64,000 nt of DNA from Calidithermus chliarophilus DSM 9957 (GCF_000430045.1 NZ_KE387023.1:2348702-2412701), one strand, 5' to 3'; shown: positions 16,213-26,492, counted from the first letter of the stretch. A program made the numbers and translations. The notes: generated from the sequence alone by a model not told the origin.

Positions 16213-17380
16213 TCACCCCTCCGCGGCGTGCACCGTCTTCGCCAGGGACTCCTCGTTGAGCTCGAGCAGCTCCACCGGTACCCTCCGTACGCCGATGCCG
16301 TGCTGGATGAGCAGGTCCAGCAGCCTGTCGCCGTCGATGAGCGTGATGGGGGCGGCCCCCGGGTAGAGCACCGCCTCCTTACAGCCGGGGCTGAAACCCC
16401 CGAGCGTGATGATGGTGCCACGGATGGCCTTGAAGTAGTGGAGGGAGCCGCGCAACTGGTCGAGCACGGGTCGGTTGATGGAGCCCTGGTGGCGCTTGAC
16501 CTGCACCACCTCGGTCACGGCGGTGATGCCGACCTGCACCGTGCCCGCTACGTCGATGCCCTTGTCGCCGCTGGCGCGCGTGACCTCCACGTCCTCGTAG
16601 CCCATGGCCTCCAGCAGGTCCTTGACCAGGTGTTCGAAGGCGTAGGGGTTCATCTTCCCCAGCTTCTGCCTGAGCTGTGCCCTGACGCCGTCGTTATACT
16701 CGCGGATGGCCCGTTCGACCCTACGCCGCTGCTTCAGCTCCTCTGTCTTGTCTATGGAGGCGGCGTTCAGGTAGTCCAGGCCCGCTTCGGTGATGCGGTA
16801 GGTGATGCCCTCGCGCTCGACAAAGCCCCGGTCCTCGAGCACCCTCAGCCGTTTCAGCAGGGTCGCCTCGATGGAGCTCGGGGTGCGCCACCCCGAGTGG
16901 GCCCTGACGAATCCCCCCACTCCTCTAGCAGGTCGCCCCGCCGGGCCTGCTCCTTCTGGGCGACCAGCTTGAGGAGCTCGAGCACGCCCTCGGCGTCGTC
17001 AATCTCCCGCAACACCTGGGGGCCTCGCGCATGAAGGCCTTCCCGCGCGCGGCGAGGCGATAAACACCCTTGGCGTTGGTCTCTAGTAACTGGTGCAGGT
17101 CAATGAAGTGGAGGTGCCCGTTGACGTACCTGGGGTTTATCTGCCTGCCGCTGCCCTCCCATACGCGCATGGCCAGGGCCTGCTGCTTCCCCCTGAGCCA
17201 TTGGGGTATCCAGACCTCGGGCTCTGACCAGTCCGCTGGCTCCTGCGGCGTTCCCCTGTGGTCGTAGATGGCTTTGTACATCGCCAGAAGCTCGGCCCTG
17301 CTCAGCCCCTCCAGCAACGGGATGACCAGGCGAACTTCGGAGTACGGCAGGCAGTGGGCGGCCTTGGCCTTGTTCTGCAT
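16213..17380 (-). pseudogene. Mrr-type restriction endonuclease, split by two frameshifts
   Basis: An N-terminal frame from ATG 17380 (helical domain, with SRAELLAMYKAIYDHRG) runs until about 17020, a middle frame encodes QVLREIDDAEGVLELLKLV, and a third frame from about 16916 to 16213 carries the winged-helix and Mrr catalytic domains. The catalytic part has MNPYAFEHLVKDLLEAMGY, GDKGIDVAG and VVQVKRH, the D...QxK nuclease signature. Joined, it would be about 390 aa. Both shifts lie in homopolymers (G5 at 17018-17022, C6 at 16913-16918). It may be a true pseudogene, a phase-variable gene, or assembly error. Mrr proteins cut methylated foreign DNA. Confidence 0.75.
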
Positions 17381-17576
17381 GTTTCGGCTTCCTTGTATTC
17401 AAGCCTAGCAGGTGGACGTGCCGCAGGGGTACCTGCCTGGGCCTGGGCTCCTTACGGCATAGTCAGGGTTCAGGGCCTGAAGGCCCTGTCACTGACGCTT
17501 TCCCGGGACCACGCCGTCCCCGGAATAGCAGCGGGACTGGGGGAGGAGCTGCAGGTATACTTGGAGGAGCGCCAGT

Positions 17577-18848
17577 ATGGGACCAAAAATTTACTACCAC
17601 GTCGTTGGCAAAGCAAACGCCCAGAGGGACTTCCCCCGCACCCTCTTCAACCAGCGTGGCATCGATGAGGTGGTTTGCCACGTCCCGGAAAAAATCCTGC
17701 GTGAACACCGGATTATTGAAACCTTGCAGGCCAAGTTCCCAAGCGGAGCCTTTAACGCCTGGGGCGTGCCTGAAGGGGCCAGGGACGTGGTGCAAGCCCT
17801 TTCCCCTGGCGACGCAGTCTTTATCATCGAAAGCACCTCCCCGAAGAGCCGCACCACCGTGCTGGGAGTTGTGGAGGCCTTCTGGCCTGTGGAGTTGTAC
17901 GGCCTGTCTAAAGCGTTCTGGACTGAGAGCCGCTTTCCTTACATCTTCTTCTTCAGCTCCCAGCCGCTTAACCTAAGCTGGGAGGATTTCCGCGAGCTCA
18001 TAGGCTACTCGTCGAGGTACCGAGCGCCAGCCCTTTTTCTCAGGGTCCGTGAGGATAAGATTGCTTCAAAGGGCGGCCTCCGGGCCCTGCTTACAGCCCT
18101 GGGGGTGAACAGCGGGACGGCGCACCCGCGCAAGAGCACTGCCTGGACCCGGGACGCGCTAATCCTTGTGCTCGACCAGTACTTTCGCGGGGGTGTGCCC
18201 GAAGACCTGTCCCATTCGGCCATATCCGACTTGCACGAACTACTCAGGCAGTTACTAGAAACACACGGAGTGAAGCCCCTCTCTCCGCGCGACGTACACC
18301 GCAAGCTAGCCGACTTTGCGGGCCTGGACTCGTCTGGGGGGCCCACGGCATTCCCTCAACCTGGACGGGTGGGGGATGCAGAAATTGAGCTGTGGGGCGA
18401 CTTCGTAGGCAGACGGGGCGAGCTGGAGTCTATCGCAGAGGCAATCCGCTCGCAGCTTCAAGTCCGAGAAAAGGCGCCCGGCGAGGGGGAACTGCTGGAC
18501 GAGGCTGGCGAGGACTACCAGGCTCCTGAGGGCAGGTTGCTGCTTGCCACCCACAAGCGGCGCGAACGTAACCGCAACCTTGTCGAGGCCAAGAAGCAGC
18601 GCGTACTCGCTCTACGTGGGACCCTGCAGTGTGAGGTCTGCGGCTTCGACTTCCAGGAGGTGTACGGCGAGCTGGGCAGCGGCTTCATCGAGTGCCACCA
18701 CAACGTGCCGCTCGCCAGCCTGCCTGGGCCTAGGGAGAACTCGCTGGAGGACCTGGCACTCGTATGCTCTAACTGCCACCGCATGCTGCACAGGAGCCGG
18801 GAACACACGCTGACGGTGGAGGAGCTCAGGGCGATGCTCAGGGGCTAA
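17577..18848 (+). CDS. HNH endonuclease, McrA-like
   Basis: A 423-aa protein. The C-terminal ~90 residues are an HNH nuclease: CEVC (352-355), ECHHNVPLA (~371) and CSNCHRMLHR (~398), giving the metal site and two zinc-binding cysteine pairs. The N-terminal 150 residues (GDAVFIIESTSPKSRTTVLG) have the strand pattern of a PUA/EVE-like reader of modified bases, which is an inference. GGAGGAG precedes the ATG. Sits between the Mrr remnant and the core defence operon, and is a probable modification-dependent or restriction nuclease. Confidence 0.8.
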   Translation: MGPKIYYHVVGKANAQRDFPRTLFNQRGIDEVVCHVPEKILREHRIIETLQAKFPSGAFNAWGVPEGARDVVQALSPGDAVFIIESTSPKSRTTVLGVVEAFWPVELYGLSKAFWTESRFPYIFFFSSQPLNLSWEDFRELIGYSSRYRAPALFLRVREDKIASKGGLRALLTALGVNSGTAHPRKSTAWTRDALILVLDQYFRGGVPEDLSHSAISDLHELLRQLLETHGVKPLSPRDVHRKLADFAGLDSSGGPTAFPQPGRVGDAEIELWGDFVGRRGELESIAEAIRSQLQVREKAPGEGELLDEAGEDYQAPEGRLLLATHKRRERNRNLVEAKKQRVLALRGTLQCEVCGFDFQEVYGELGSGFIECHHNVPLASLPGPRENSLEDLALVCSNCHRMLHRSREHTLTVEELRAMLRG

Positions 18849-18880
18849 CCCGTCGGCGGGCATTTGCTCCTCCAGACTCC

Positions 18881-19894
18881 TCAGGCGTAGTGCCCCGGCC
18901 AGACGGCCTCGAGCGCCCACCAGGCCACGAAGGCCTGAGCCCCCTCGGGGTAGCGGCTGTCGTCCAGCAGGAGCACCACCTCGCTGGACAGGTATCCGCC
19001 GGTCCACACGCTCCACAAGGCCCCGCCGGGGAAGGGGATGGCGTCGCCCACGTCGCGGCCCTCGAAGTACTCCGGCGGGTCGAAGGCCATGCGGCACCAG
19101 TCGCTTTCCTTGATGCCCGGCCTCCCGGCGAAGCCCAGCCACTCCAAAAGCTCCCCGTCGGTGAAGTGGGGGTGCACCGGCAGGGGGGTGAGGATGCCGC
19201 TCTCGGTGACCCGCTTGTGGAAGATGGAAGCGCCGTCGTACTGCGAGTCCAGGTCGCTCAGGTACTCGGGCAGCAGGTGGGCGTACCGCACGAGGGTCTC
19301 GGGGGTCGCCTCGAGGTCCCGCGGGGCCTCCTCGTGCTCCATCACCTCGCCCAGGGCCGAGCTGACCCAGCCACCGTCCAGGGCCTCTACGAAGCGGACG
19401 GCCTCCTCCATGGCCACCTCGCCCGCCTGCACCCGGCGCTGCAGCCTTTGCAGGGCCTCCACCCAGGGCCGGTCGCCCTCGCCAACGTCCATGGCGGGCT
19501 CCCCGGTCTGGTTCATCACCAGCTCCACCGGCTCGGGCAGGGGGCTGGCCGCGGTCGCCAGCCGCTTCTGGCACAGGCGGGCGATGAAGTCCACCGGGTC
19601 GTGGGCAAGGCGCTCCAGCAGCTCCCGCGGGGTGCGTGGCTCGAGGGCCACCGCCCAGCGCTCGGGCCAGGTGCCTGCCGCCCACTGCCGCAGCTCATCG
19701 GGCTGGGGCGCGGTCTTGCGGTCCTCGAAGGCGTGCCAGCGGGGGTCCGCCGCGCTCCTGCGGGACTCGGCCACGGCCCACAGCTCGAGCATTCGCCTGT
19801 CGAGTTCCTGGGCCAGTTCGGCCCGGTCGGGGTCCTCAACGGCTAGCCATCGGAGAAAGCCGCTAAGCTCACCATCACCGCTTGACCACATCAC
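18881..19894 (-). CDS. Protein of unknown function, island
   Basis: A 337-aa acidic cytoplasmic protein, Trp-rich (LRQWAAGTWPERWAVAL), helical in the first two thirds and probably beta-rich after a PEYFEGRDVGDAIPFPGG segment. No signal peptide, membrane segment or motif recognised. It is divergent from the DUF499 ATPase gene with 118 bp between the starts, so it may share control with the operon. An internal ATG at 19891 is an alternative start. Confidence 0.7.
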   Translation of the reverse strand: MMWSSGDGELSGFLRWLAVEDPDRAELAQELDRRMLELWAVAESRRSAADPRWHAFEDRKTAPQPDELRQWAAGTWPERWAVALEPRTPRELLERLAHDPVDFIARLCQKRLATAASPLPEPVELVMNQTGEPAMDVGEGDRPWVEALQRLQRRVQAGEVAMEEAVRFVEALDGGWVSSALGEVMEHEEAPRDLEATPETLVRYAHLLPEYLSDLDSQYDGASIFHKRVTESGILTPLPVHPHFTDGELLEWLGFAGRPGIKESDWCRMAFDPPEYFEGRDVGDAIPFPGGALWSVWTGGYLSSEVVLLLDDSRYPEGAQAFVAWWALEAVWPGHYA

Positions 19895-19978
19895 CCACCT
19901 CCGGGCCTTAGCTTATTGGCGTGCTTACTTCCGACGGTCAGAAAGCCACGGGGTCTGTGGAGGTCGGGTTATTTGCGG

Positions 19979-20006
19979 TTACAGCATTTTCCAGCGCCGA
20001 TAGAAT
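19979..20006 (+). promoter_or_regulatory. Promoter of the defence operon
   Basis: -35-like TTACAG (19979-19984), 16-nt spacer, -10 TAGAAT (20001-20006), then 6 nt to the ATG at 20013. No ribosome site, so the operon is probably led by a leaderless message. Confidence 0.55.
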
Positions 20007-20012
20007 AGAACT

Positions 20013-23000
20013 ATGAAAGCTGAGAGTTATATGAGCACCGCATTGAGGCTTTACGCCGAGGCAGTGCGGTCATATTTCGTGCGCGAACTGACACGGGTCC
20101 ACGGCAGCGGGCGCGGGTGGGTCGAGGCCTACCTGGGTTCCCTGAGCGAGTCACGGCGGGCCCTGGTTTTAGAGGACATGAAGCGCGGCAGGACCGCCGA
20201 GGAGGTGCTCGACATCAACCACTTCAAGGACATCCTGCTCGGCCAGCGTGAGGTGTTCCGTGAGGCCTTCGGACGCAGCTACAACCGCGCCGTGACCTGG
20301 GCCGACGAAATCAGCGAGGTGCGAAACGCCTGGGCACACCAGCAGCAGCTCCCGGAGGAGGACGTCAACCGCACCCTCGACACCATCGCCCGCTTCCTGC
20401 GCCTCATCGGCGCGGAGGATTCGGCGACCGAAGTGCGCAAGCTCATGGAGCGTGACCTTCCCAGTTCTCCCAAGGGCAGCCTGCCGCCCTGGTGGCGTCT
20501 GGCCGAGCCCGATGAGGCCATCCGTAGGGGCGACTTCGACGAGAACACCTTCGCGGCCAAGCTCGACGACGTGGTGGCGGGGAGGGCCACGTCCGAGTAC
20601 CGCTACGCCGACGAGTTCTTCAAGAAAACGTACCTCACCAAGGAACTTGCCTCCATCCTCAAGGACACCGTGCGGCGTCTGGCTGGCCTTGGCGGGGAGG
20701 CGGTGGTGCAACTGCGCACGCCCTTTGGCGGCGGCAAGACCCACGCGCTGATTGCCCTGTACCACCTGGTCAAGGCCTACTCCGAGCTCACTGACTTGCC
20801 CGAGGTCAAGTCCCTGTTACAGGAGGCCGGGGTTGGCAGCATGCCGAGGGCCCGCGTGGCCGTCCTGGTCGGCACCGACCTCTCGGCCCAAGGACGCACG
20901 GCCGACGGCCTGCGCATCCGCACCCTGTGGGGCGAGTTGGCCTACCAACTCGGCGATAGGGCGGGCTACGAGACGCTGCGCTCCGCGGACGAGGCCATGA
21001 CCCCGCCCGGCAAGCAGGCCCTGGCCGCGCTCCTCCAGGCCTACAGCCCCGCCCTCATCCTGATGGACGAGCTCTTGGTCTACCAGGTCAAGGCCGCCTC
21101 GGTCTCCGTCGGCAGCACCAGCCTGCAGGCCCAGACCTTCGCCTTCCTCCAGGAGCTCACCGAAGTGGTCGGCAGCCAGAGCAACGCCGCCCTAGTCACC
21201 ACCTTCCCCGAGTCGCACATCGAGTACTACGACCATAAGGACTCGCCGGAGGTCTTCGCCCGCCTGGAGAAGATATTCGGACGGGTGCAGGCCGTGCGCA
21301 TGCCGGTGCAGGGGGAGGAAATCTACGAGGTGCTGCGGCGCCGCCTGTTCGAGCGCATCGACGGCGAGGGGGCCAAGCAGGTGGTGGCCGCCTACATGAA
21401 GGCCTACGAGGAGCTGAAGAACGAGCTGCCCAGCGAGGTGCGCAGCGGCGAGTACGGGCGCAAGATGCTCAAGGCCTTCCCCTTCCACCCCGAGCTGGTC
21501 AACGTCCTCTACGAGCGGTGGGGCACTATGCAGACCTTTCAGAAGACCCGGGGCGTGCTGCGCCTGCTGGCGCGGGTGGTCGAGGCCGGGTACCTTACGG
21601 CCTCGGCCCGTCCCCTCATCGGGCTCGGCGACGTGGCCCTGGAGTCCGCTGACCTGCGGGCCACTGTTACGAGCGTGCTCGAGGACGCCAACTGGGAGGC
21701 GGTGCTGGCCTCGGATATCATCCCCCCGGAAGGGAAGGCCTACCTGCTCGACCGTGAGCTCGGGGGCGACTACGCGCGCTACCGACTGGGCCAGTCGCTG
21801 GCCACGTCCGTGTTCTTCTACTCCCACTCCGGCGGTGGGGTGGAGCGGGGGGCCACCCGCCCGCAGCTCAACCTGGCTCTGGTGTACCCTGAGGGCATCT
21901 CGCCGCTGCTCATCGGCGACGCGCTCGACAACCTCAAGGGGCGGCTGCACTACCTGTACTCCAACGGGAGTTGGGCCTTCAAGGCCCAGCCCAACCTCAA
22001 CGCGGTGCTGGCCGACCGGATGGCCCACGTCAAGGCTGCCGACGTGGAGGAGTTGCTCAGGCAGCAGGTGGAGAAGGCCGTGGGGTCGGGGGTCTTCAGG
22101 GCCTACGTATGGCCCTCCAGCCACCGGGACGTGCCGGATAGCCACGGCCTCAAGCTCGTCGTGCTCGGACCCGACGCCCCGCACGACGACAAAGACGCCC
22201 TGGAGCGCGGCTACCGTGTCGTGCAGGACAACCACGCCTCCGGGCCACGGGTCTACAAGAACACCACCCTGTTCCTGGCGATGTCCCGTGCGGCCTACCT
22301 GCGGGCTCAGGAGGCGGCCCGTAAGCTGCTGGCGCTGGAGGACATCCGGTCAGACCGTGGGCTCGTGCTCTCGGACGAGCAGAAGCAGGACCTGGAACGC
22401 CTCCTCCGCGAGGCGCGGGAGTCCCTGCCCGCGGTGGTCAAGGGCTGCTACACGGGGATGCTCGAGCCCATGGACGCTAAAGGTGCCTACCGCTACCACG
22501 ACGTCACGGCTCACGCCAAGACCCAGGCCAACTTCCAGGCGATTGCCGTCGAGGTGCTGCGCTCGGAGGACCGCCTGCTGTCGGCCATCGACCCGGCCTA
22601 CCTGGTGCAGGGGCCGTGGGGCTTGTGGCCTACCGACGAGGCCTACTTGAGCCTGCGCGACCTGCGCGAGCACTTCCTGCGCCTGCCGCACCTGCCCTTC
22701 CTCGAACGCGACGAGGCGCTCAAGGAGGCGGTGGTCCGGGGCGTGCACATCCGCCTCTTCGAGCTGGGGGTCAAGGGTAGCGACGGCTTCGCCCAGGTGT
22801 GGCACGCCGGGAAGGCCCCCCGGCCGGAGGACGTGTTCTTCACCGAGGCCTACGTGCTGGCCCGCCCCGGCACCCTGCCGCGTCCCGATGAAGGAGGCGT
22901 CGTTACGGACCCTCCACCGCCTCCGCCGCCGGGTCCAAAAAACTCGGCGCCTGACCCCACGCCTGGGGGTAAGCCCGAGCCTAAGCAGGCCAAGACCCGG

Positions 23001-23210
23001 GTTAGGGTGACCCTGGAGCAGGTCGAGCTGGCCCGCATCCCGGCGCTGGTGGACCTGGCCAAGGCCCTGCGCGACGCCGGGGGCACCGTGCGCCTTCGGG
23101 TCGAGGTCGAGGCCTTCAACCCCCAGGGGCTCGACGAGGCGGTGCTGCGTACCTCGGCCCTGGAGATTCTCGACCAGTACAACCTCAAGGCCGACTGGCA
23201 GGAGGAGTAG
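20013..23210 (+). CDS. DUF499-type P-loop ATPase of the defence operon
   Basis: A 1,065-aa protein. The first ~130 residues look like a Swt1-type HEPN domain (TALRLYAEAVRSYFVRELT, then EVRNAWAHQQ with the RNase-type R...H pattern). A DUF499 ATPase follows, with Walker A TPFGGGKTHA near residue 236 and Walker B LILMDELLVY near 350. Late in the protein there is a PPPPPPPG linker (~965) and a C-terminal ~75-residue domain with alternating strands. The stop is 3 nt before the helicase ATG. DUF499 proteins recur beside DUF1156 methylases and helicases in putative anti-phage loci; here it is the first gene. Confidence 0.85.
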   Translation: MKAESYMSTALRLYAEAVRSYFVRELTRVHGSGRGWVEAYLGSLSESRRALVLEDMKRGRTAEEVLDINHFKDILLGQREVFREAFGRSYNRAVTWADEISEVRNAWAHQQQLPEEDVNRTLDTIARFLRLIGAEDSATEVRKLMERDLPSSPKGSLPPWWRLAEPDEAIRRGDFDENTFAAKLDDVVAGRATSEYRYADEFFKKTYLTKELASILKDTVRRLAGLGGEAVVQLRTPFGGGKTHALIALYHLVKAYSELTDLPEVKSLLQEAGVGSMPRARVAVLVGTDLSAQGRTADGLRIRTLWGELAYQLGDRAGYETLRSADEAMTPPGKQALAALLQAYSPALILMDELLVYQVKAASVSVGSTSLQAQTFAFLQELTEVVGSQSNAALVTTFPESHIEYYDHKDSPEVFARLEKIFGRVQAVRMPVQGEEIYEVLRRRLFERIDGEGAKQVVAAYMKAYEELKNELPSEVRSGEYGRKMLKAFPFHPELVNVLYERWGTMQTFQKTRGVLRLLARVVEAGYLTASARPLIGLGDVALESADLRATVTSVLEDANWEAVLASDIIPPEGKAYLLDRELGGDYARYRLGQSLATSVFFYSHSGGGVERGATRPQLNLALVYPEGISPLLIGDALDNLKGRLHYLYSNGSWAFKAQPNLNAVLADRMAHVKAADVEELLRQQVEKAVGSGVFRAYVWPSSHRDVPDSHGLKLVVLGPDAPHDDKDALERGYRVVQDNHASGPRVYKNTTLFLAMSRAAYLRAQEAARKLLALEDIRSDRGLVLSDEQKQDLERLLREARESLPAVVKGCYTGMLEPMDAKGAYRYHDVTAHAKTQANFQAIAVEVLRSEDRLLSAIDPAYLVQGPWGLWPTDEAYLSLRDLREHFLRLPHLPFLERDEALKEAVVRGVHIRLFELGVKGSDGFAQVWHAGKAPRPEDVFFTEAYVLARPGTLPRPDEGGVVTDPPPPPPPGPKNSAPDPTPGGKPEPKQAKTRVRVTLEQVELARIPALVDLAKALRDAGGTVRLRVEVEAFNPQGLDEAVLRTSALEILDQYNLKADWQEE

Positions 23211-23213
23211 CCC

Positions 23214-26200
23214 ATGCGTTGGGACTCCCTCGTGGACCGGGTCCTGCAGGCCCCCTTCTGGCCCGAGCCGGTGCGGGTTTTGCGGGTAGCGCCCGCCGGG
23301 GGGCGGTATGCCGTGGTGGCGGAGGGCCTCTCCAGCCGCCAGACCCACCACCGCCTCCTCGGAGAGGCTGACGTGGCTGACCTGCTGCGCTCGGGCCAGT
23401 CCGAGGAGCGGCCCTTCGGCGGGGACGGCGAGCTGTTCGCCCTAGGGGTCGAGGCCAGGCGCATCCAGCTCGGCTACGCCTTCGACCCCTTTTTCGCGGT
23501 CTCAGCCAGCCGCATTGACCCGCTGCCGCACCAGCTCGAGGCCGTCTACGGCGTGCTCCTGAAGAAGTCACGTGTGCGCTTTCTGCTCGCGGACGACCCC
23601 GGGGCTGGGAAGACGGTAATGGCTGGACTTTTTCTCAAGGAGCTCAAGTACCGGGGGGTGCTGGAGCGCGCTCTCATCGTCACTCCGGCCAACCTCACCG
23701 ACCAGTGGCAGCGCGAGCTGAAGGAGAAGTTCGGCGAGACCTTCGAGGTCATGAACCGTGACTCGGCCACCGCCGCCTATCAGGACAACCCCTGGGAGAA
23801 GCGCTCCCAACTCATCACCAGCATCGACTTTGCCAAGCGGGAGGAGAACCTGAGCCTCCTGGAGCGGGTGCAGTGGGACCTGGTGATTGTGGACGAGTCC
23901 CACAAGCTCTCGGCCACCCGCTACGGGGCCGAGGTCAAGAAGTCGCAGCGCTACCGCCTGGGCGAGGTGCTCGCCAGGAGCAGCACCCACCTGCTGTTCC
24001 TCACCGCCACGCCCCACCAGGGAGACGACGAGAAGTTCCGGCTGCTCCTCGACCTGCTCGAGCCCGACCTCTTCGCCAACACGGCCCTGCTGCAGGAGGC
24101 TGCTCGGAAGAACGAGAACCCCATTCTGCTGCGCCGCCTCAAAGAGGACATGACCGACTTCGAGGGCAAGCCCCTCTTCCCGCCGCGCTACGTGCACAGC
24201 CTGTCCTTCAAGCTCTCGCCCAGCGAGCGCGAGCTCTATGCCAAGGTCAGCGATTACGTGGGCAAGCACTTCAAGCGGGCCTGGGACGAGCGGCGGCGCA
24301 ACGTGGGGCTGGCGATGACGGTCCTGCAGCGGCGCCTGGCCAGCAGCACCTACGCCATCGCGCAGAGCCTGGAGAACCGCCAGCGGCGGCTGGAGTCGCT
24401 GCGGCAGCAGGTGGCCGCGCTGCAGGAGAACCCCTACGGCGAGTACACCGAGGAGGAGCTGGAGGAGATGGCCGAGGACGAGCGTTGGCGGGTGGAGAAC
24501 GCCATCGCCGAACGCCTGACCCTCGCCCGCAACCTGCCCGAGCTGGAGGCCGAGCTGGGCGAGCTGGAGGTTCTGGTGAAACAGGCCCGCACCCTGGCTC
24601 GTCTGGAGGACGACCGCAAGCTGAAGGAGCTGCTGTCGGTGCTGGAGAAGCTGGGGGACGAGAAGCTGCTCATCTTCACCGAGCACAAGGACACCCTGCG
24701 CTTCCTGGTCGAGGTGCTGCGCAAGCGCGGCTACGCCGTGACCTCTATCGACGGCTCGATGACGCTGGAGGAGAGGGTCATGCGCGAGCGGGAGTTCCGC
24801 GACAGCGCCCAGGTGATGGTCGCCACTGAGGCCGCGGGCGAGGGCATCAACCTGCAGTTCTGTGCGGTGATGGTCAACTACGACCTGCCCTGGAACCCCA
24901 CCCGCCTCGAGCAGCGCATGGGCCGCATCCACCGCTACGGGCAGCGCTACGACGTACACATCTACAACCTGGTGGCCGAGGGCACCCGTGAGGGCGAGGT
25001 GCTGAAGGTGGTGCTGGACAAGCTCGAGGTCATGCGGGCGCAGATGGGCTCCGACCGGGTCTACGACGTGGTGGGCGAGCTGCTTTCCGACGTCAACCTC
25101 GAGGCCCTCATCCTGGAGCACCTCACCGGACGCAAGACCCTGGCGGAAATCCGTGCCGTGGTCGAGGCCCGCCTGTCGCCCGAGCGGGTCGAGTTCATCC
25201 GGGAGGTCACCCTGGAGGCGCTGGCAAAGCGCGAGCTGGACCTGTCCCGCCTGCGAGAAGAGCGGGAGCGCTCCGAACACTACCGCCTGCAGCCCGAGTA
25301 CACCCAGCGCTTTTTCGTGCGGGCCCTGACTCGCCTGGGTGGGGGTGTGGAGCGGCGTGGTGACGGTCTTTTCCGGGTCACAGTGCCCTACGACCTCACT
25401 CGCAGGCGGCCTGGGGTACTGGCTCGCGAGTATGGGAAGGTCACCTTCGACCCCAAAGTGCGCCAGGAGGCCGAACTCATCGCGCCGGGTCACCCCCTCT
25501 TCGACCTGGTTCTGGAGGAGACACTGGCTCAGGCCGCACCCGTGCTGCGCCAGGGAGCTGCCTTCCAGACCGACCAGGGCACCGAAGGGGTGCTGGGATA
25601 CCTGGAAATGAGCGTGGTGGACGGGCTGGGGCAGACCGTGTCCCGCAGGCTGTACGCCGCCGTGGCCGCAGACACGGTGCAGGCAGTCCCCGCCGAGTTC
25701 ATCGTGGACACCGAGCCAGCCCCTTCCCATGAGCTCCCGAGCGTGGACGCGGCAGCAGCGAAGGAGAAGCTGCTGGCCTGGGCCTACGACCAGGTGCTCG
25801 ACAGCTTCTTCGAAGAGGTGGTAAGCGAGCGCAGGCGCGAGGTCCACATCCGCCGCAAGTACGCCCGCCGGAGCCTGGAGTACCTGATTGAGGAGTCGGT
25901 CAGGAAGCTCACCCAGTACAAGCTCAAGTCCGATGAGGGAGAGGCCATGCGGCTGGCCATCCTGCAGGAGGAGCGCAAGCTGAAGGACTTGGAGGAGCGG
26001 CTGAAGTCCCTCGACGATGTGCTGGCGCGGGCCGAGGCCCTTCACCCCCAGCCTGCGGAGGTGTTCGCCCAGGCCTACCTGCGTCCGCGCCCGCTGGGCG
26101 TCCCCAGCGAGGATGACCCTGCAGTCCGCAAGGCGGTGGAGGAGGCCGCCATGCGGGTCAGCATGGCTTACGAGGCAGCTCAGGGGCGCCAGCCGCGCGA

Positions 26201-26492
26201 CGTCAGCCTGGAGAACCTGGGTTACGACATCCGCTCGGGAGACCGCCACATCGAGGTCAAGGGGCGGGCAGGGGTGGGGCCGGTGGTGCTGACCCCGAAC
26301 GAGTGGATTTCCGCCCGCCGCATCGGTGGGCAGTACTGGCTCTACATCGTGACCGAGGCCCTCACCAGACCGCGCCTTCACCTCATCCAGGACCCCGCGG
26401 CCAAGCTGACCCCCGGCGAAGAGGTGAGCGTGGTGCGCTACGTATTGCCTTTGGAGGAGTGGCAGCAGCATGCCGAGGCTGCAGCAAAATGA
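23214..26492 (+). CDS. SNF2-family helicase with C-terminal DUF3883-like domain
   Basis: A 1,092-aa superfamily 2 motor. Walker A DDPGAGKT (127-134), DESH (227-230), LTATPHQG (~263-270), and in the second RecA-like domain ATEAAGEGINLQ and QRMGRIHRYGQ (~566-576), which identify a SNF2/RapA-like enzyme. A long coiled region follows the helicase core. The C-terminal ~100 residues (ENLGYDIRSG, HIEVKGRAG) resemble DUF3883, found at the ends of restriction and defence helicases, with an ExK-like pair. GGAGGAG precedes the ATG, and its stop overlaps the darT start. Similar to DrmD-like helicases in role. Confidence 0.9.
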   Translation: MRWDSLVDRVLQAPFWPEPVRVLRVAPAGGRYAVVAEGLSSRQTHHRLLGEADVADLLRSGQSEERPFGGDGELFALGVEARRIQLGYAFDPFFAVSASRIDPLPHQLEAVYGVLLKKSRVRFLLADDPGAGKTVMAGLFLKELKYRGVLERALIVTPANLTDQWQRELKEKFGETFEVMNRDSATAAYQDNPWEKRSQLITSIDFAKREENLSLLERVQWDLVIVDESHKLSATRYGAEVKKSQRYRLGEVLARSSTHLLFLTATPHQGDDEKFRLLLDLLEPDLFANTALLQEAARKNENPILLRRLKEDMTDFEGKPLFPPRYVHSLSFKLSPSERELYAKVSDYVGKHFKRAWDERRRNVGLAMTVLQRRLASSTYAIAQSLENRQRRLESLRQQVAALQENPYGEYTEEELEEMAEDERWRVENAIAERLTLARNLPELEAELGELEVLVKQARTLARLEDDRKLKELLSVLEKLGDEKLLIFTEHKDTLRFLVEVLRKRGYAVTSIDGSMTLEERVMREREFRDSAQVMVATEAAGEGINLQFCAVMVNYDLPWNPTRLEQRMGRIHRYGQRYDVHIYNLVAEGTREGEVLKVVLDKLEVMRAQMGSDRVYDVVGELLSDVNLEALILEHLTGRKTLAEIRAVVEARLSPERVEFIREVTLEALAKRELDLSRLREERERSEHYRLQPEYTQRFFVRALTRLGGGVERRGDGLFRVTVPYDLTRRRPGVLAREYGKVTFDPKVRQEAELIAPGHPLFDLVLEETLAQAAPVLRQGAAFQTDQGTEGVLGYLEMSVVDGLGQTVSRRLYAAVAADTVQAVPAEFIVDTEPAPSHELPSVDAAAAKEKLLAWAYDQVLDSFFEEVVSERRREVHIRRKYARRSLEYLIEESVRKLTQYKLKSDEGEAMRLAILQEERKLKDLEERLKSLDDVLARAEALHPQPAEVFAQAYLRPRPLGVPSEDDPAVRKAVEEAAMRVSMAYEAAQGRQPRDVSLENLGYDIRSGDRHIEVKGRAGVGPVVLTPNEWISARRIGGQYWLYIVTEALTRPRLHLIQDPAAKLTPGEEVSVVRYVLPLEEWQQHAEAAAK

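Noticed and set aside
23568-26471. A 967-codon open frame on the minus strand
   Set aside because: It is the exact antisense of the SNF2 helicase gene, whose motifs are complete; long antisense frames are expected at this GC content.
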